DNA of 64,000 bases from Microvirga sp. VF16 (GCF_016864375.1 NZ_CP069356.1:1323945-1387944), one strand, 5' to 3'. Positions 8,213 through 17,691 are shown, numbered from the stretch's first letter. Notes: generated by a model from the sequence alone, not told the origin. Translations and numbers: made by a program.

Positions 8213-8768
8213 ATGGGCGAGTATATCGGTCTTGACGTGTCGGTGAAAGAGACGGCGATTTCCGTGCGGCGGGACGGCAAGCGGATCTGGCGCGGCAAAT
8301 GCCCGTCTGATCCAACCCTGATTGCGGAGATCGTCCGCAAGCGTGCGCCTGCGGCCCAGCGGGTGGTGTTCGAGACCGGGCCTTTGGCGGTGTGGTTCTA
8401 TCATGCGCTCCAGACCGAGGGGCTGCCGGCGATCTGTATCGATGCGCGCCATGCCAAAGCCGCCCTCGCCATGGCGCCCAACAAAACCGACGCCAATGAT
8501 GCCGATGGCCTGGCCCATCTGGCCGAGGTCGGCTTCAAGCGCGCGGCTGTGGCCGTAGCCCGCAAGTTGGCGGTCATCATGCACGCGATGCTGAAATCCG
8601 GCCAGCCGTTCAACTGGGCAATCAGCGCCACCGCCTGACCGGCCAGAACTGCTATGCGCCTGTCCTGAGGCGTGCCGAGGCGTCCCTGCCGGGACGTGGA
8701 TGAACCATTCCGCCTAGGCTGTTGCACCGACGCGCCCATAGGCCCGGAGCGTGCGTTTGACACCTTGG
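8066..8768 (+). repeat. Direct repeats bounding a reduced IS110 element
   Basis: GCGTTTTGACACATTGG at 8066-8082 and GCGTTTGACACCTTGG at 8753-8768 are in the same orientation and differ by one indel and one substitution. They enclose the truncated IS110 transposase. IS110 elements lack terminal inverted repeats, so such short direct matches could be the element ends or the recombination core. Assignment is tentative. Confidence 0.45.
8213..8638 (+). pseudogene. IS110-family transposase with internal deletion
   Basis: 141 residues where about 340 are normal. The N-terminal DEDD RuvC-like domain is present (MGEYIGLDVSVKETAISV, VVFETGPLAVWFYHAL, NKTDANDADGLAHLAEVGF). The reading then jumps in frame to a typical C-terminal end (VAVARKLAVIMHAMLKSGQPF). 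The rest of the RuvC domain and the whole Tnp domain with the catalytic Ser are missing. The protein cannot be an active recombinase; the DNA could still be mobilised by an intact relative. Confidence 0.8.
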
Positions 8769-9229
8769 AAGGTTCCTCCTGCGAAGCCCCATCATGCGGC
8801 GACTGCTGTCGACCGCGAAGACGACACTGCTCCCGGCAAACCACAGCCTCGGCACCAAAAGGGCTTGCATTCCAACGAGCGATTAGACGACAGCCAGGGT
8901 CAAACTTTCACGTCTCCGCGGACCAAGCTCCTTCGTCTGCGGTGTACCGGGAGCGGCCGTACATGATTGGAAGTCCCGGCCAGTACAGCAACCTGCTTGT
9001 TCAGCCTGAGGGTTCATATCCCCACGGGCTCCTCCCAGCACGGTAGGATTTCTACGTGTCCAGTAGTGGCCTTTTCCGAAGCCCGATCGTCAGCATCACA
9101 AGCGTGCCGTATTCGTGCGGATCTTGACGATCGGAATTCTGCCTCGCCAGATGGTTTCATATCGAGGGCGGCCGCATCCGGGCAATCTCTGCCTGAACCA
9201 GCTTCCCAAAGCTTGCGGAGACCAGGATA
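8639..9229. other. Intergenic region without recognisable gene
   Basis: About 590 bases. The first ~130 are the right end of the IS110 remnant. Beyond that, open frames on both strands show no domain, no good start context and no consistent coding pattern. Confidence 0.5.
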
Positions 9230-9496
9230 ATGATGGGCGATCGCATAGGACGTCATGAAGTCAGGCGGAACGGAACCGCCGCCAGCTCGGCTACCATAAG
9301 AAATGCAGCACTCGGAACGGTCCGGATAGGCGCTTCCTCTGTAGGTGCCTTGGCACTCGGTGCTATGGCATTGGGTGTGTTTGCAGTTGGCGCTCTCGCC
9401 GTTGGACGGTTGGTGATTGGAAAGGCGCGGGTCGGCCGCCTTGAAATCGACGAGCTTGTGGTCGGCAGGCTTGTCATCAAGGACAAACGGCCATGA
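9230..9496 (+). CDS. Small pentapeptide-repeat-like beta-helix protein
   Basis: 88 residues, starting at ATGATG shortly after an AGGA. After a polar 25-residue lead the chain has a strict five-residue rhythm with hydrophobic-Gly every fifth position: SVGALALGAMALGVFAVG, then ALAVGRLVIGKARVG. Such A(L/V)G-type repeats resemble pentapeptide-repeat coils but lack the usual centre Phe/Leu with flanking Ser/Asn. It probably folds as a short beta-helix or membrane-associated stack. Function unknown. It stands alone between the IS110 remnant and a DUF899 gene. Confidence 0.7.
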   Translation: MMGDRIGRHEVRRNGTAASSATIRNAALGTVRIGASSVGALALGAMALGVFAVGALAVGRLVIGKARVGRLEIDELVVGRLVIKDKRP

Positions 9497-9710
9497 GGTG
9501 TAATGACAAGTCGCTGCGCGAAGAGAGTGAGGCTATTCGGCCGCACCGACGAACTTGACGAGTGGCAGCTCCCGAGCGCAGCCCCTGCGGGCGGCTGCCG
9601 ACTCCGGCGATCTGCACACACGTTGGTTCGATGAACGATGGCAAATCGGTACGCCCTCCGCGGCTGTTACGCTCGGGGGCTTCAACGCCGGTCGTAAAGT
9701 GCAAACAGCC

Positions 9711-9806
9711 AGAGTCAGGAACAGAGATTACCTGCGCTTACTGGACGTCCGGTTCGATGAGGATTGCTGCCTTCGAGCATAGGTCTCAGGTGTGCCATAA
9801 GCCGAC
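9711..9806 (+). repeat. Dispersed intergenic repeat, copy 1
   Basis: Closely matches 17562-17665 base for base over ~100 positions. Shared blocks are CCGGTTCGATGAGGATTGCT and TAGGTCTCAGG(T/A)GTGCCA. It lies upstream of the DUF899 gene. Three further, more diverged sites in the window keep the GTCTCA(G/A)G(A/T)GTGCCA core. Confidence 0.8.
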
Positions 9807-9910
9807 ATTCGCTGGCCCAATCGCGAACGGCGGAATCGACCCAGTGTGGACTTTCAGCGAGAGTTCTGGAGTGCTAAATTGCGAGCCCAGAGCGCTAGCC
9901 GGAGGCGCGC

Positions 9911-10669
9911 GTGGGCATCAGCTTTCCCAATGAAACGCCGGAATATCGCACCGCGCGAAACACTCTGCTGCAAAGGGAGATCGCGCTGCGGCGTCAGATG
10001 GAGGCCGTAGCGGCCGAGCTCCGGCGCCTTCCAGCAGGAGGGATAGTACTGGAAGACTATGTTTTCGACGCCATCGGAGCCGACGGCACACCGCAAAGGG
10101 TGAAGATGTCCGAGCTGTTCCGCGGCGGCGACGCACTGATGGTCTACCACTACATGTTCCCCCGTCACTCCCAGGATCCGCGGCCAGGACCGACGCGAGG
10201 AGCCATGGCGACCGTGCCGCTCGCGGAAGGACCGTGTCCCTCCTGCACCGCCCTGATCGACATGTGGGAGGGCACGATGCCGCACTTCGAGGGATTGGGC
10301 GGCAGTCTCGTTATCGTGGCGAGGGCACCGATCGAGAAAGTGGCAGCCTTCGCGCAGGATAAGGGGTGGAAGCATGTGCGGCTGCTGTCGGCATCGGCAA
10401 ACAGCTTCCGCCGTGACTATGGCGGTGACGGCCCCGACGGCGAGCCGGTCCCGATCATGACGGTGTTCAGGCGCGACGCTGACGGCACCATTCGGCTTCA
10501 TTGGGCGAGTGAGCTTGTCTTCGAACCGCCCGATCCGGGCCAGGACATGAGGCATCTGGGTACAGTGGAGCCATTGTGGACGCTGTTCGACCTTACACCC
10601 GGAGGCCGTCCTGACTCCCTCGAGCAAATGGAATACAGTTGCTGTAGCCGACCCGAGCCGCCTGCCTGA
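9911..10669 (+). CDS. DUF899 family protein (thioredoxin-like dithiol oxidoreductase)
   Basis: 252 residues. GTG start with GGAGG five bases upstream. Family features are an N-terminal helix (YRTARNTLLQREIALRRQME), LEDYVFDAIGADG, MVYHYMF, and the CPSC motif in EGPCPSCTALIDMWEG, followed by SLVIVARAPIEKVAAFAQ. The fold is thioredoxin-like with a CxxC pair, so a redox role is likely although substrates are not known. Monocistronic, with copies of the dispersed repeat on both sides. Confidence 0.85.
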   Translation: MGISFPNETPEYRTARNTLLQREIALRRQMEAVAAELRRLPAGGIVLEDYVFDAIGADGTPQRVKMSELFRGGDALMVYHYMFPRHSQDPRPGPTRGAMATVPLAEGPCPSCTALIDMWEGTMPHFEGLGGSLVIVARAPIEKVAAFAQDKGWKHVRLLSASANSFRRDYGGDGPDGEPVPIMTVFRRDADGTIRLHWASELVFEPPDPGQDMRHLGTVEPLWTLFDLTPGGRPDSLEQMEYSCCSRPEPPA

Positions 10670-10760
10670 GAGCGGAGCAATTGGGATGTCTCATTTCCAA
10701 TGCAGCAGTTCGGCATCGGCCCCGTGCGACCCGCATTGGGTCAGGCACTGATGTTCCCTG

Positions 10761-10845
10761 GCCTTTCGGAATGTCTGGTTAGGTGAGGAATCCCGCCCTC
10801 GGGTTTAGGTCTCAGGTGTGCCATGAAGGGACCTTCCTGGCTTAC
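10761..10845 (+). repeat. Dispersed intergenic repeat, copy 2 (diverged)
   Basis: Contains TTTCGGAATGTCTGGTTAGG, comparable to the TTTCGGAATGTCCGGTT of the 17.6-kb copy, then TTTAGGTCTCAGGTGTGCCA at 10804-10823. It lies between DUF899 and the DUF1348 gene end. Confidence 0.65.
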
Positions 10846-10863
10846 ACCGAGATCCCTGCACAA

Positions 10864-11332
10864 TCAGAGACCGAGATCGCTTAATCCTGGATGATCGTCC
10901 GGGCGATGGCCGAGGGGCCAGAGGAACTTGCGATCCGTCGCTGCAATCGGCGCGTCATTGATGCTGGCTAGGCGCCGCATCAGGCCCTGTTCATCGAACT
11001 CCCACAGCTCGATGCCATAGGCGCGGAACCAATTGCCGCTGTCGTCGTGCCACTCGTAGCCGAAGCGGACGGCCATTCGGTTCTCCCGGAAGTCCCAGTG
11101 CTCCTTGATCAGCCTATCATCGAGTTCACGGGCCCATTTCCGGGCGAGATACGCCTCGATGGCAGGCCGCCCCGTCAGGAACCCGGTCCGGTTCCGCCAT
11201 TCGCTGTCAGGCGTGGAGGCCAGCGCCACACGGGTGGGGTCGCGGCTGTTCCAGGCATCCTCGGCGAGACGCGCCTTCTGCGTTGCGGTCTCGACGATGA
11301 AAGGGCACAGGCGGACGATCAGTGACCTGCAT
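10864..11332 (-). pseudogene. DUF1348 (NTF2-like) gene with N-terminal frameshift
   Basis: The body (TGRPAIEAYLARKWARELDDR...IKEHWDFRENRMAVRF...SINDAPI) is a DUF1348 SnoaL/NTF2-fold protein. The natural ATG at 11332 lies 2 bases after the PNPOx stop with GGAGAA in front and reads MQVTDRPPVP. The expected continuation PFIVETATQKARLAEDAW is in another frame, so one base is missing near 11293-11296. A GTG at 11229 could give a 121-residue shortened product. This is either a true mutation or a sequencing error. Confidence 0.75.
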
Positions 11333-11334
11333 GG

Positions 11335-11961
<627 letters not shown>

Positions 11962-12023
11962 GATCGTATCCTCTGCCGACCGAACATCCGGCGGCACGAA
12001 GGCCGCCGGATGCCGTCTTTCGT

Positions 12024-12578
12024 TCAGGCGGCCTTGCCGAGCTCGGCCGCCGACACGACCGGGAAGTCGATGTCGGTCTGCGCGACGTTGTTGATGAGGT
12101 TGGTGAAGATGTTCTCCGTGACGAGGCCGACGATTTCGACAATCTGCGCGTCCGAGTAGCCTGCAGCCCGGACGGCTTGCAGATCGGCATCGCCGACGCG
12201 GCCGCGGGCTTCTGCGACCTTTGCGGCGAACCGCACGGCCGCGTCAGCCCTCGGATCGCCGGAGCGACCTTGGCGATTGAGCGCGATCTCCTCCGGGCTG
12301 ATCTTGGCGGCGCTGAGGCCAAGAGAGGTGTGGGCAGACAGACAATAGTCGCAGCCGTTCACCTGAGCGACCGCCAGCGCGATGCGCTCGCGGGTCCGGA
12401 CGTCGAGCGTCTGGCTGAGTGCCCCGCTGAGAGTGGTTAAGCCAGTCAGTGCGGCCGGGCTGATTGAGACCAGCCGGAAGAGATTGGGGACGACGCCGAG
12501 CTGCCTGTTCACGGCCTCCAGGAGGGGGGCCGATGCGGCCGGCGCTTCGTCAAGAGCGGGAATGGCAATACGGGACAT
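12024..12578 (-). CDS. Carboxymuconolactone decarboxylase / AhpD-like protein
   Basis: 184 residues. The all-helical CMD fold carries the alkylhydroperoxidase motif NGCDYCLSAHT (C76, C79, H83), preceded by LDVRTRERIALAVAQV. The CxxC-His triad indicates thiol-based peroxidase or disulfide reductase chemistry, not lactone decarboxylation. The ATG at 12578 has AGGAG 8 bases upstream. First gene of the operon CMD-PNPOx-DUF1348, divergent from the LysR gene at 12703. Confidence 0.88.
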   Translation of the reverse strand: MSRIAIPALDEAPAASAPLLEAVNRQLGVVPNLFRLVSISPAALTGLTTLSGALSQTLDVRTRERIALAVAQVNGCDYCLSAHTSLGLSAAKISPEEIALNRQGRSGDPRADAAVRFAAKVAEARGRVGDADLQAVRAAGYSDAQIVEIVGLVTENIFTNLINNVAQTDIDFPVVSAAELGKAA

Positions 12579-12702
12579 TGACGGAACTCCTCTGGCTGCG
12601 TTGGGACCGGTGCTTGTTCCGGTCTGAGCAAGGTGGCTTCTTCCGATAGTCAATATAACCTGCTAATTATGAGAGAGATTGTCTCAATTTTTGGAACAGT
12701 CC

Positions 12703-13626
12703 ATGGACCGCCTAGAGGCGATGTCGATCCTCGTTGCCGTGGTCGAAGCGGGCAGCTTCACCGGTGCCAGCCGACGTCTGAAGATCCCGTTGCCAACCGT
12801 CAGCCGGAAGCTCGCGGACCTGGAAGAGCACCTCGGCACGCGCCTTCTCACCCGGTCGACACGCCGGCTGACGCTGACTGATGCAGGGACAACCTATGTC
12901 GTGGCGTGCAAGCGCATTCTCGATGAGGTCGGCGAGGCCGAGCGAGCGGCGGCCGGAGAGCATGTGGTTCCCAAGGGCGAACTCGTCATCACCGCGCCAA
13001 TCGTGTTCGGCCGGCTCCATGTGGTGCCTGTGGTCAGTGAGTTCCTCGAAATGTCTCCCGACATCCATGTCAGAATGCTCCTGTCCGACCGGAACGTGCA
13101 CCTGCTGGAAGACCACATCGACGTGGCCTTGCGGATCGGCACCCTGCCCGACAGCTCCCTGGTCGCCACACGCGTCGGGTCCGTGCGGCAGGTGGCGTGC
13201 GGGAGTCCCGACTACTTCGCCAAGCATGGGGTTCCACAGGAGCCGGGTGACCTTGCCAACATGCCCTGTGTTACTTTCGATGTGCTTGGCTCTCCGATGA
13301 CATGGGCCTTTACGGGTGGCGCGAAGGGCCGAAATCTCACGGTGGCGGTGCGCTCGCGCTTATCCGTGAACACGGCAGAAGCGGCGCTTGCGGCTGCGAC
13401 AGTGGGCGTGGGGGTGACAAGGGTGCTGTCGTATCAGGCTGCAAGCGCCGTCCAGGAAGGCTTGCTGCGGATCGTCCTTGAGGCGTTCGAGCCTGCGCCG
13501 CTGCCGGTGTATCTCCTGCACAGCACACAGGGCGCGCTCCCGCTCAAGATGCGCAGCTTCCTGGACTTCGCCGCGCCACGCTTGCGTGGGCGCCTCGCCG
13601 CCGGGCAGGTCGGTGTCCGCGCATAA
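12703..13626 (+). CDS. LysR-family transcriptional regulator
   Basis: 307 residues from ATG 12703. The winged helix reads MDRLEAMSILVAVVEAGSFT, then SRRLKIPLPTVSRKLADLEEHLG and LLTRSTRRLTLTDAG. The effector domain follows (GELVITAPIVFGRLHVVPVV...DVALRIGTLPDSSLVATRVG). This subtype is commonly divergent from oxidoreductase or CMD-type genes, as here, and probably regulates the operon at 12578-10864. The open frame starts earlier at a TTG, but the ATG fits the family start. Confidence 0.88.
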   Translation: MDRLEAMSILVAVVEAGSFTGASRRLKIPLPTVSRKLADLEEHLGTRLLTRSTRRLTLTDAGTTYVVACKRILDEVGEAERAAAGEHVVPKGELVITAPIVFGRLHVVPVVSEFLEMSPDIHVRMLLSDRNVHLLEDHIDVALRIGTLPDSSLVATRVGSVRQVACGSPDYFAKHGVPQEPGDLANMPCVTFDVLGSPMTWAFTGGAKGRNLTVAVRSRLSVNTAEAALAAATVGVGVTRVLSYQAASAVQEGLLRIVLEAFEPAPLPVYLLHSTQGALPLKMRSFLDFAAPRLRGRLAAGQVGVRA

Positions 13627-13774
13627 AACATGAACCGTGCACTCCTGCAGCGCATGGATTTTTCGCTGCGACCTCATGCTTGTCCGTCGTGCCTCAATGT
13701 CCGCTAATGGGATGGACCGGCCGTGCTTACCGGCGCACCCTTCATCAGGGGCGCCCAGCACGAGGATCTGAGCC

Positions 13775-14827
13775 ATGCCTAAAGCCCCGCTTCCGCCCAT
13801 TGCCACTCTTGGCATCGACATCGGCAAGAACAGCTTCCACCTCATCGGCCTGGATGTCCGTGGCGCCATCGTTCTGCGCCAGAAGCTCTCTCGCGGACAG
13901 ATCGAGGCACGCCTGGCCAATATGCCGGCCTGCCTGATCGGCATGGAAGCCTGCGTCGGCGCTCACCATCTCAGCCGTCAGTTGCTGGCCCTTGGCCATG
14001 ATGTGAAGCTGATCCCGGCGCAGTTCGTGAAGCCGTTCCGCAAGAGCCACAAAAATGATTTCCGCGATGCCGAGGCCATTGCTGAAGCCGTGGAGCGTCC
14101 CACGATGCGCTTCGTGCCTACGAAGACAGTCGAGCAACTCGACCTGCAAGCTCTGCATCGTGTTCGCGCCCGCTTGGTCAGCCAGCGCACGGCCGTGGTC
14201 AACCAGATCCGCGCCTTCCTGCTCGAGCGCGGGATTGCGGTGCGACAGGGGCTGCGAACCCTGCGGCAAGCGCTGCCCGATATCCTGGCCAAACGCGCCG
14301 ATGTCCTCACGCCGCGTATGGTACGCCTGATCGAAGGCTTGATGCAGGACTGGCATCATCTGGATGAGCGCATCGATGCTGTCACCGACGAGATTGAAGC
14401 TCTCGTAGCGGCAGACGAAGCCTGCCAGCGTTTGATGAGCGTGCCAGGCGTGGGACCGATCATCGCCAGCGCCATGGTAGCCGCCATTGGCAACGGCGCC
14501 GCCTTTAGCCGAGGACGTGATTTCGGCGCCTGGCTCGGGTTGGTGCCCAAACAGACGTCAACGGGCGACCGCACGATCCTGGGCCGCCTGTCGAAGCGCG
14601 GCAACAGCTACCTGCGCTCGCTCCTGGTTCAGGCCGCTCGCGTGCTGCTGCTCTGGCCGGCCAAGTGGCGCCAACACAGTTTCGGGGCATGGCTCACCGC
14701 CGCGTCCACACGCCTGCACCACAACGTGCTGGCGGCGGCTTTAGCCAACAAGCTGGCGCGGATTGCCTGGAGCGTGCTGAGCCAGAACCGCACCTATGAA
14801 CCACGGACAGCGGCTGTAATGGGTTGA
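13775..14827 (+). CDS. IS1111-type (IS110 family) transposase
   Basis: 350 residues and apparently intact. The N-terminal RuvC-like DEDD domain begins TLGIDIGKNSFHLIGLDVRG and includes GMEACVGAHHLSRQL and KNDFRDAEAIAEA. The C-terminal Tnp domain includes LMSVPGVGPIIASAMVAAIG and the region with ARDFGAWLGLVPKQ-like residues followed by LGRLSKRGNSYLRSLLVQAAR, carrying the nucleophilic Ser. It would carry out RNA-guided (bridge RNA) recombination, by analogy to studied IS110-family members. Confidence 0.92.
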   Translation: MPKAPLPPIATLGIDIGKNSFHLIGLDVRGAIVLRQKLSRGQIEARLANMPACLIGMEACVGAHHLSRQLLALGHDVKLIPAQFVKPFRKSHKNDFRDAEAIAEAVERPTMRFVPTKTVEQLDLQALHRVRARLVSQRTAVVNQIRAFLLERGIAVRQGLRTLRQALPDILAKRADVLTPRMVRLIEGLMQDWHHLDERIDAVTDEIEALVAADEACQRLMSVPGVGPIIASAMVAAIGNGAAFSRGRDFGAWLGLVPKQTSTGDRTILGRLSKRGNSYLRSLLVQAARVLLLWPAKWRQHSFGAWLTAASTRLHHNVLAAALANKLARIAWSVLSQNRTYEPRTAAVMG

Positions 14828-15073
14828 GGGCAGCATCGCCCCTCCCCTGCATCAACCGCCTGGAACTCGCCGAGGTCTGCGAGAGGAACACGAGATGGAG
14901 AACGGTCGCGCCGTCGCATCTGGGCTCTGGTGACCCGTTTGGCCATGAAGGGCCGGTCCGCTTATGAGAACCGATGCGCGCGGATCTCCATGATGGCCAG
15001 GAGCAATCGCTCCACATGGGCCGGATACATTAGCGCAAGACCAACCTCGCCATCTCGAAAAGCCTCTTGCGAC
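14828..15073 (+). ncRNA. Candidate bridge-RNA region of the IS1111 element
   Basis: This 246-base non-coding stretch lies between the transposase stop and the right inverted repeat. IS1111-group elements are known to encode their guide (bridge) RNA at this position. I did not fold the RNA or locate its target and donor loops, so only the position supports the call. Open frames here are short and unsupported. Confidence 0.4.
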
Positions 15074-15110
15074 GCACGGCCGGTCCATACATCGGGTCAA
15101 ACCTTCACTT

Positions 15111-15190
15111 CCCGACCTCTCGATGAACGTCGGCTTTTCCCCGCTGAAGCGGACCACGCGGTTACATCTCAGGAGTGCCAATTCGAGACC
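15111..15190 (+). repeat. Dispersed intergenic repeat, diverged copy
   Basis: Contains CCTCTCGATGAACGTCGGC and, at 15163-15179, ACATCTCAGGAGTGCCA, matching the core of the copies at 9.7, 10.8 and 17.6 kb. It lies immediately right of the IS1111 element. From here to 15354 no gene is supported. Confidence 0.55.
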
Positions 15191-15354
15191 TTCGATGCAT
15201 AGAGGCTGTTGCATGCGCTATCCGTCAATCGCGTGCGGCACGAATTCCGGCAGGGCCACTTTTGAAACGAGATGCAGAGCGCGGTCGCAACAACTCTCGA
15301 TCCAACTCACCGCTCCTGCCGCCGATGGCCTTACGAAAGGGCATGCTGCACCGC

Positions 15355-16134
15355 TCAGGCGGTGGGAACGGTGCCACCGTCGATGACATACTCAGCGCCC
15401 GTTATGGTCGCGGCGCGATCGGAGGCGAGGAAGGCGATCAGGTTCGCCACCTCCTCCGGCGTCGAAGGCCGGCCGATCGGGATCCCACCAAGCGACTCCA
15501 TGATCATCCGCTTGCCGCCCTCGTAATCGGTGCCGGCGTCCCGTGCGAGCCGCTCGGCCAGCCGCACCGACGCTTCGGTCTCGATCCAGCCGGGTGAGAC
15601 CCGCATCACGCGCACCCCCTTCGGCGAGACTTCCTTCGACAGGCTCTTGCTATAGGTCGAGAGCGCAGCCTTCGCGGCCGCATAGGCGGTCGTCGCCTCC
15701 GGCAACGGCAGCTCCCGTTGGATGGACGTGACGTGGATGACGACCCCACGGCCCTGCTCGACCATCGCGGGCACGAGCTCGCGATCGAGCCTGACGGCTG
15801 CCATCAGGTTGAGATCGAGCTCCTTGGCCCATTCCGCGTCGCCCAAAGCTGCGAAGCCGCCCGCCGGGGCGGAGGAGCCGCCCAGCATGTGGACCACGAC
15901 ATCAACCCCGCCCAACCGCTCATGCACCGCAGCCGCGAGGGTGGCGCAGCCCTCAGGGGTCGAGAGGTCGGCAGCGACGAACATCGTCTCGGAAAGCGCG
16001 TCCGGCCGGGACCGCGCTGCCGTCAGGACGTGTGCGCCGAGTTCGCGAAACAGCGCGACGGTGGCCGCACCCGCACCACGCGTACCCGAGGTAATGAGTG
16101 CGCGCTTGCCTTCGAGTGTGAGAAACCCGGTCAT
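15355..16134 (-). CDS. Short-chain dehydrogenase/reductase
   Basis: 259 residues, Rossmann fold. The cofactor loop is ALITSGTRGAGAATVALF, a variant of TGxxxGxG. HMLGGSS takes the NNAG position. The catalytic Ser is in HVTSIQRE and Tyr/Lys in AYAAAKAALS, with the SPGWIETEA stretch after. The protein likely reduces a carbonyl using NAD(P)H; substrate unknown. Its ATG overlaps the NTF2-like stop as ATGA (16131-16134), so the two are translationally coupled and divergent from the LysR gene at 16561. Confidence 0.9.
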   Translation of the reverse strand: MTGFLTLEGKRALITSGTRGAGAATVALFRELGAHVLTAARSRPDALSETMFVAADLSTPEGCATLAAAVHERLGGVDVVVHMLGGSSAPAGGFAALGDAEWAKELDLNLMAAVRLDRELVPAMVEQGRGVVIHVTSIQRELPLPEATTAYAAAKAALSTYSKSLSKEVSPKGVRVMRVSPGWIETEASVRLAERLARDAGTDYEGGKRMIMESLGGIPIGRPSTPEEVANLIAFLASDRAATITGAEYVIDGGTVPTA

Positions 16135-16454
16135 GCGCCGATCTCCAGGCCTGTGATCTGGTCACCTTCGAGCCGGAACGCGAAGGTGAGCATGGCGGGA
16201 CTGCCCGGGAATTGGCCGGCCACTCTGGCACGGACTTTTGCAAAATCGCCGTTCCTGGCCACCTCGAGGGGCTCAATCACGTGCCGATACCTGGTCTTCA
16301 CGTCATGCCACCACGCATCGATGGCCTGATGACCGGCATGGGACCGGCCCTCATCCCTGACGACGGCATCGGGTGAGAAGGCGTGAATCAGTGCAACGCC
16401 GTCGCTTCTCCTGTCAGCATCGAAATAGGTCTGGATCGGGGAAGGTAGGTTCAT
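16131..16454 (-). CDS. NTF2/SnoaL-like protein
   Basis: 107 residues from ATG 16454 with AAGGAG 7 bases upstream. The pattern IQTYFDADRRSDGVALIHAFSPDAVVRDEG followed by HAGHQAIDAWW and an alternating C-terminal sheet is the SnoaL/NTF2 cone fold. These are small-molecule isomerase, hydrolase or binding proteins. First gene of a two-gene operon with the SDR. Confidence 0.8.
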   Translation of the reverse strand: MNLPSPIQTYFDADRRSDGVALIHAFSPDAVVRDEGRSHAGHQAIDAWWHDVKTRYRHVIEPLEVARNGDFAKVRARVAGQFPGSPAMLTFAFRLEGDQITGLEIGA

Positions 16455-16560
16455 CCGGCAGCTCCTTCGGTTCGAAGATAATGTCCTCCCCGATTTAGCC
16501 CTGGACACCTGTTTCGATAAGCGGGATAAAAATGGATGAAGCGTTTCGAAAAACAGGACA

Positions 16561-17466
16561 ATGTACCAACCCGGATTGAACGATCTCGACGCGGTTGTCG
16601 CTATAGCGCGCAAGGCTTCGTTCCGGGCCGCAGCGCTCGAACTAGGCATGTCGACGACCGCGCTCAGCAATGCCGTCGGCAAGCTTGAGGCAAACCTCGG
16701 CGTGCGCCTGTTCAATCGGACGACGCGCAGCGTTTCGCTTACCGATGCCGGACGCCTGTTCATCGAACAGGTCGGCCCTGCCTTGCAGGACATTCATGGT
16801 GCCATGGAAGCCGTGCGGTCGCAGCAGGCCACGCCGTCAGGCACCCTGCGCATCAACGCCTTTGCCATGGCGGCACGCGAGATCCTCTCGCCGCTGGTGC
16901 TGGAGTTCCTGCGCCGTTATCCGCAGGTACATGTCGATCTCGTCACCGAAGGACGACTGGTCGACATTGTCGCCGACGGCTTCGACCTTGGGGTGCGGAG
17001 GGCCGACCTCGTGCCCAGTGACATGATTGCGGTTTCGCTTGGGCGGCCACAGCGGTATGCCGTCGTTGGCTCGCCGGCCTATATCGCGAAGCATGGGAAG
17101 CCGCGGGTTCCGCCTGACCTCCTCCATCACCCGTGCATTCGTGTTCGCTTGCCCAACGGCTCCCTGTATCGGTGGCAGTTCGAGAAAGACGGCCAGACGG
17201 CCCAGATCAACGTGAGCGGTCCGATCACACTGGACGAAGCCAGCCTGGCACGGACTGCTGTTCTGGAGGGCATCGGGCTCGGCTTCTTCATGGAACAAGA
17301 CGTGCGTACTGACCTCGAAGCCGGACGCCTCGTTCGCGTGCTGGAAGACTGGACGCCACCCTTTGGTGGGCTCTGTCTCTACTACCCTGGACGGCGCAAT
17401 CCATCGGCTGCCCTGAAGGCCTTTATCGGCTTGGCCCGAGAACTGGGTGCAAAATCGGGATCATGA
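16561..17466 (+). CDS. LysR-family transcriptional regulator
   Basis: 301 residues. DNA-binding domain: LNDLDAVVAIARKASFRAAA, LGMSTTALSNAVGKLEANLG, RLFNRTTRSVSLTDAGRLF. Effector domain: GTLRINAFAMAAREILSPLV and DLGVRRADLVPSDMIAVSLG. Divergent from the NTF2-SDR pair with about 105 bases between starts, hence the probable regulator of that pair. It belongs to the subtype that often controls SDR or aldo-keto reductase genes. Confidence 0.88.
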   Translation: MYQPGLNDLDAVVAIARKASFRAAALELGMSTTALSNAVGKLEANLGVRLFNRTTRSVSLTDAGRLFIEQVGPALQDIHGAMEAVRSQQATPSGTLRINAFAMAAREILSPLVLEFLRRYPQVHVDLVTEGRLVDIVADGFDLGVRRADLVPSDMIAVSLGRPQRYAVVGSPAYIAKHGKPRVPPDLLHHPCIRVRLPNGSLYRWQFEKDGQTAQINVSGPITLDEASLARTAVLEGIGLGFFMEQDVRTDLEAGRLVRVLEDWTPPFGGLCLYYPGRRNPSAALKAFIGLARELGAKSGS

Positions 17467-17561
17467 TCACACCCGTCGAAGATGTCGGCTGAGGCTCGAC
17501 GTGAGTGCCTCGGCGGCATTCATCGGCGTGAATAACCGTGTCGGCTGTAATAGTCCGGTTA

Positions 17562-17666
17562 GGGTCAGGAACCGAGATTCCTTGCGCTTTCGGAATGTCC
17601 GGTTCGATGAGGATTGCTGCCTTCGAGCTTAGGTCTCAGGAGTGCCAGAACGCGACATTCCGGATG
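17562..17666 (+). repeat. Dispersed intergenic repeat, copy 3
   Basis: Near-full match to the 9.7-kb copy, with the blocks GTCCGGTTCGATGAGGATTG and TTAGGTCTCAGGAGTGCCA, ending GCGACATTCCGG. It fills most of the gap between the LysR gene and the end of the convergent Crp/Fnr gene. Confidence 0.8.
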
Positions 17667-17691
17667 CCAATGGAATTTCCGATCACGCTCA

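Larger units (their letters stand above)
13705..15092 (+). mobile_element. IS110-family element, IS1111 group
   Basis: A full transposase gene is bracketed by a perfect 15-base inverted repeat: ATGGACCGGCCGTGC at 13712-13726 and GCACGGCCGGTCCAT at 15074-15088. Subterminal inverted repeats of this sort define the IS1111 group. The element is about 1.38 kb, with a long non-coding right end of ~245 bases. Exact ends, a few bases outside the repeats, are estimates. Confidence 0.85.
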
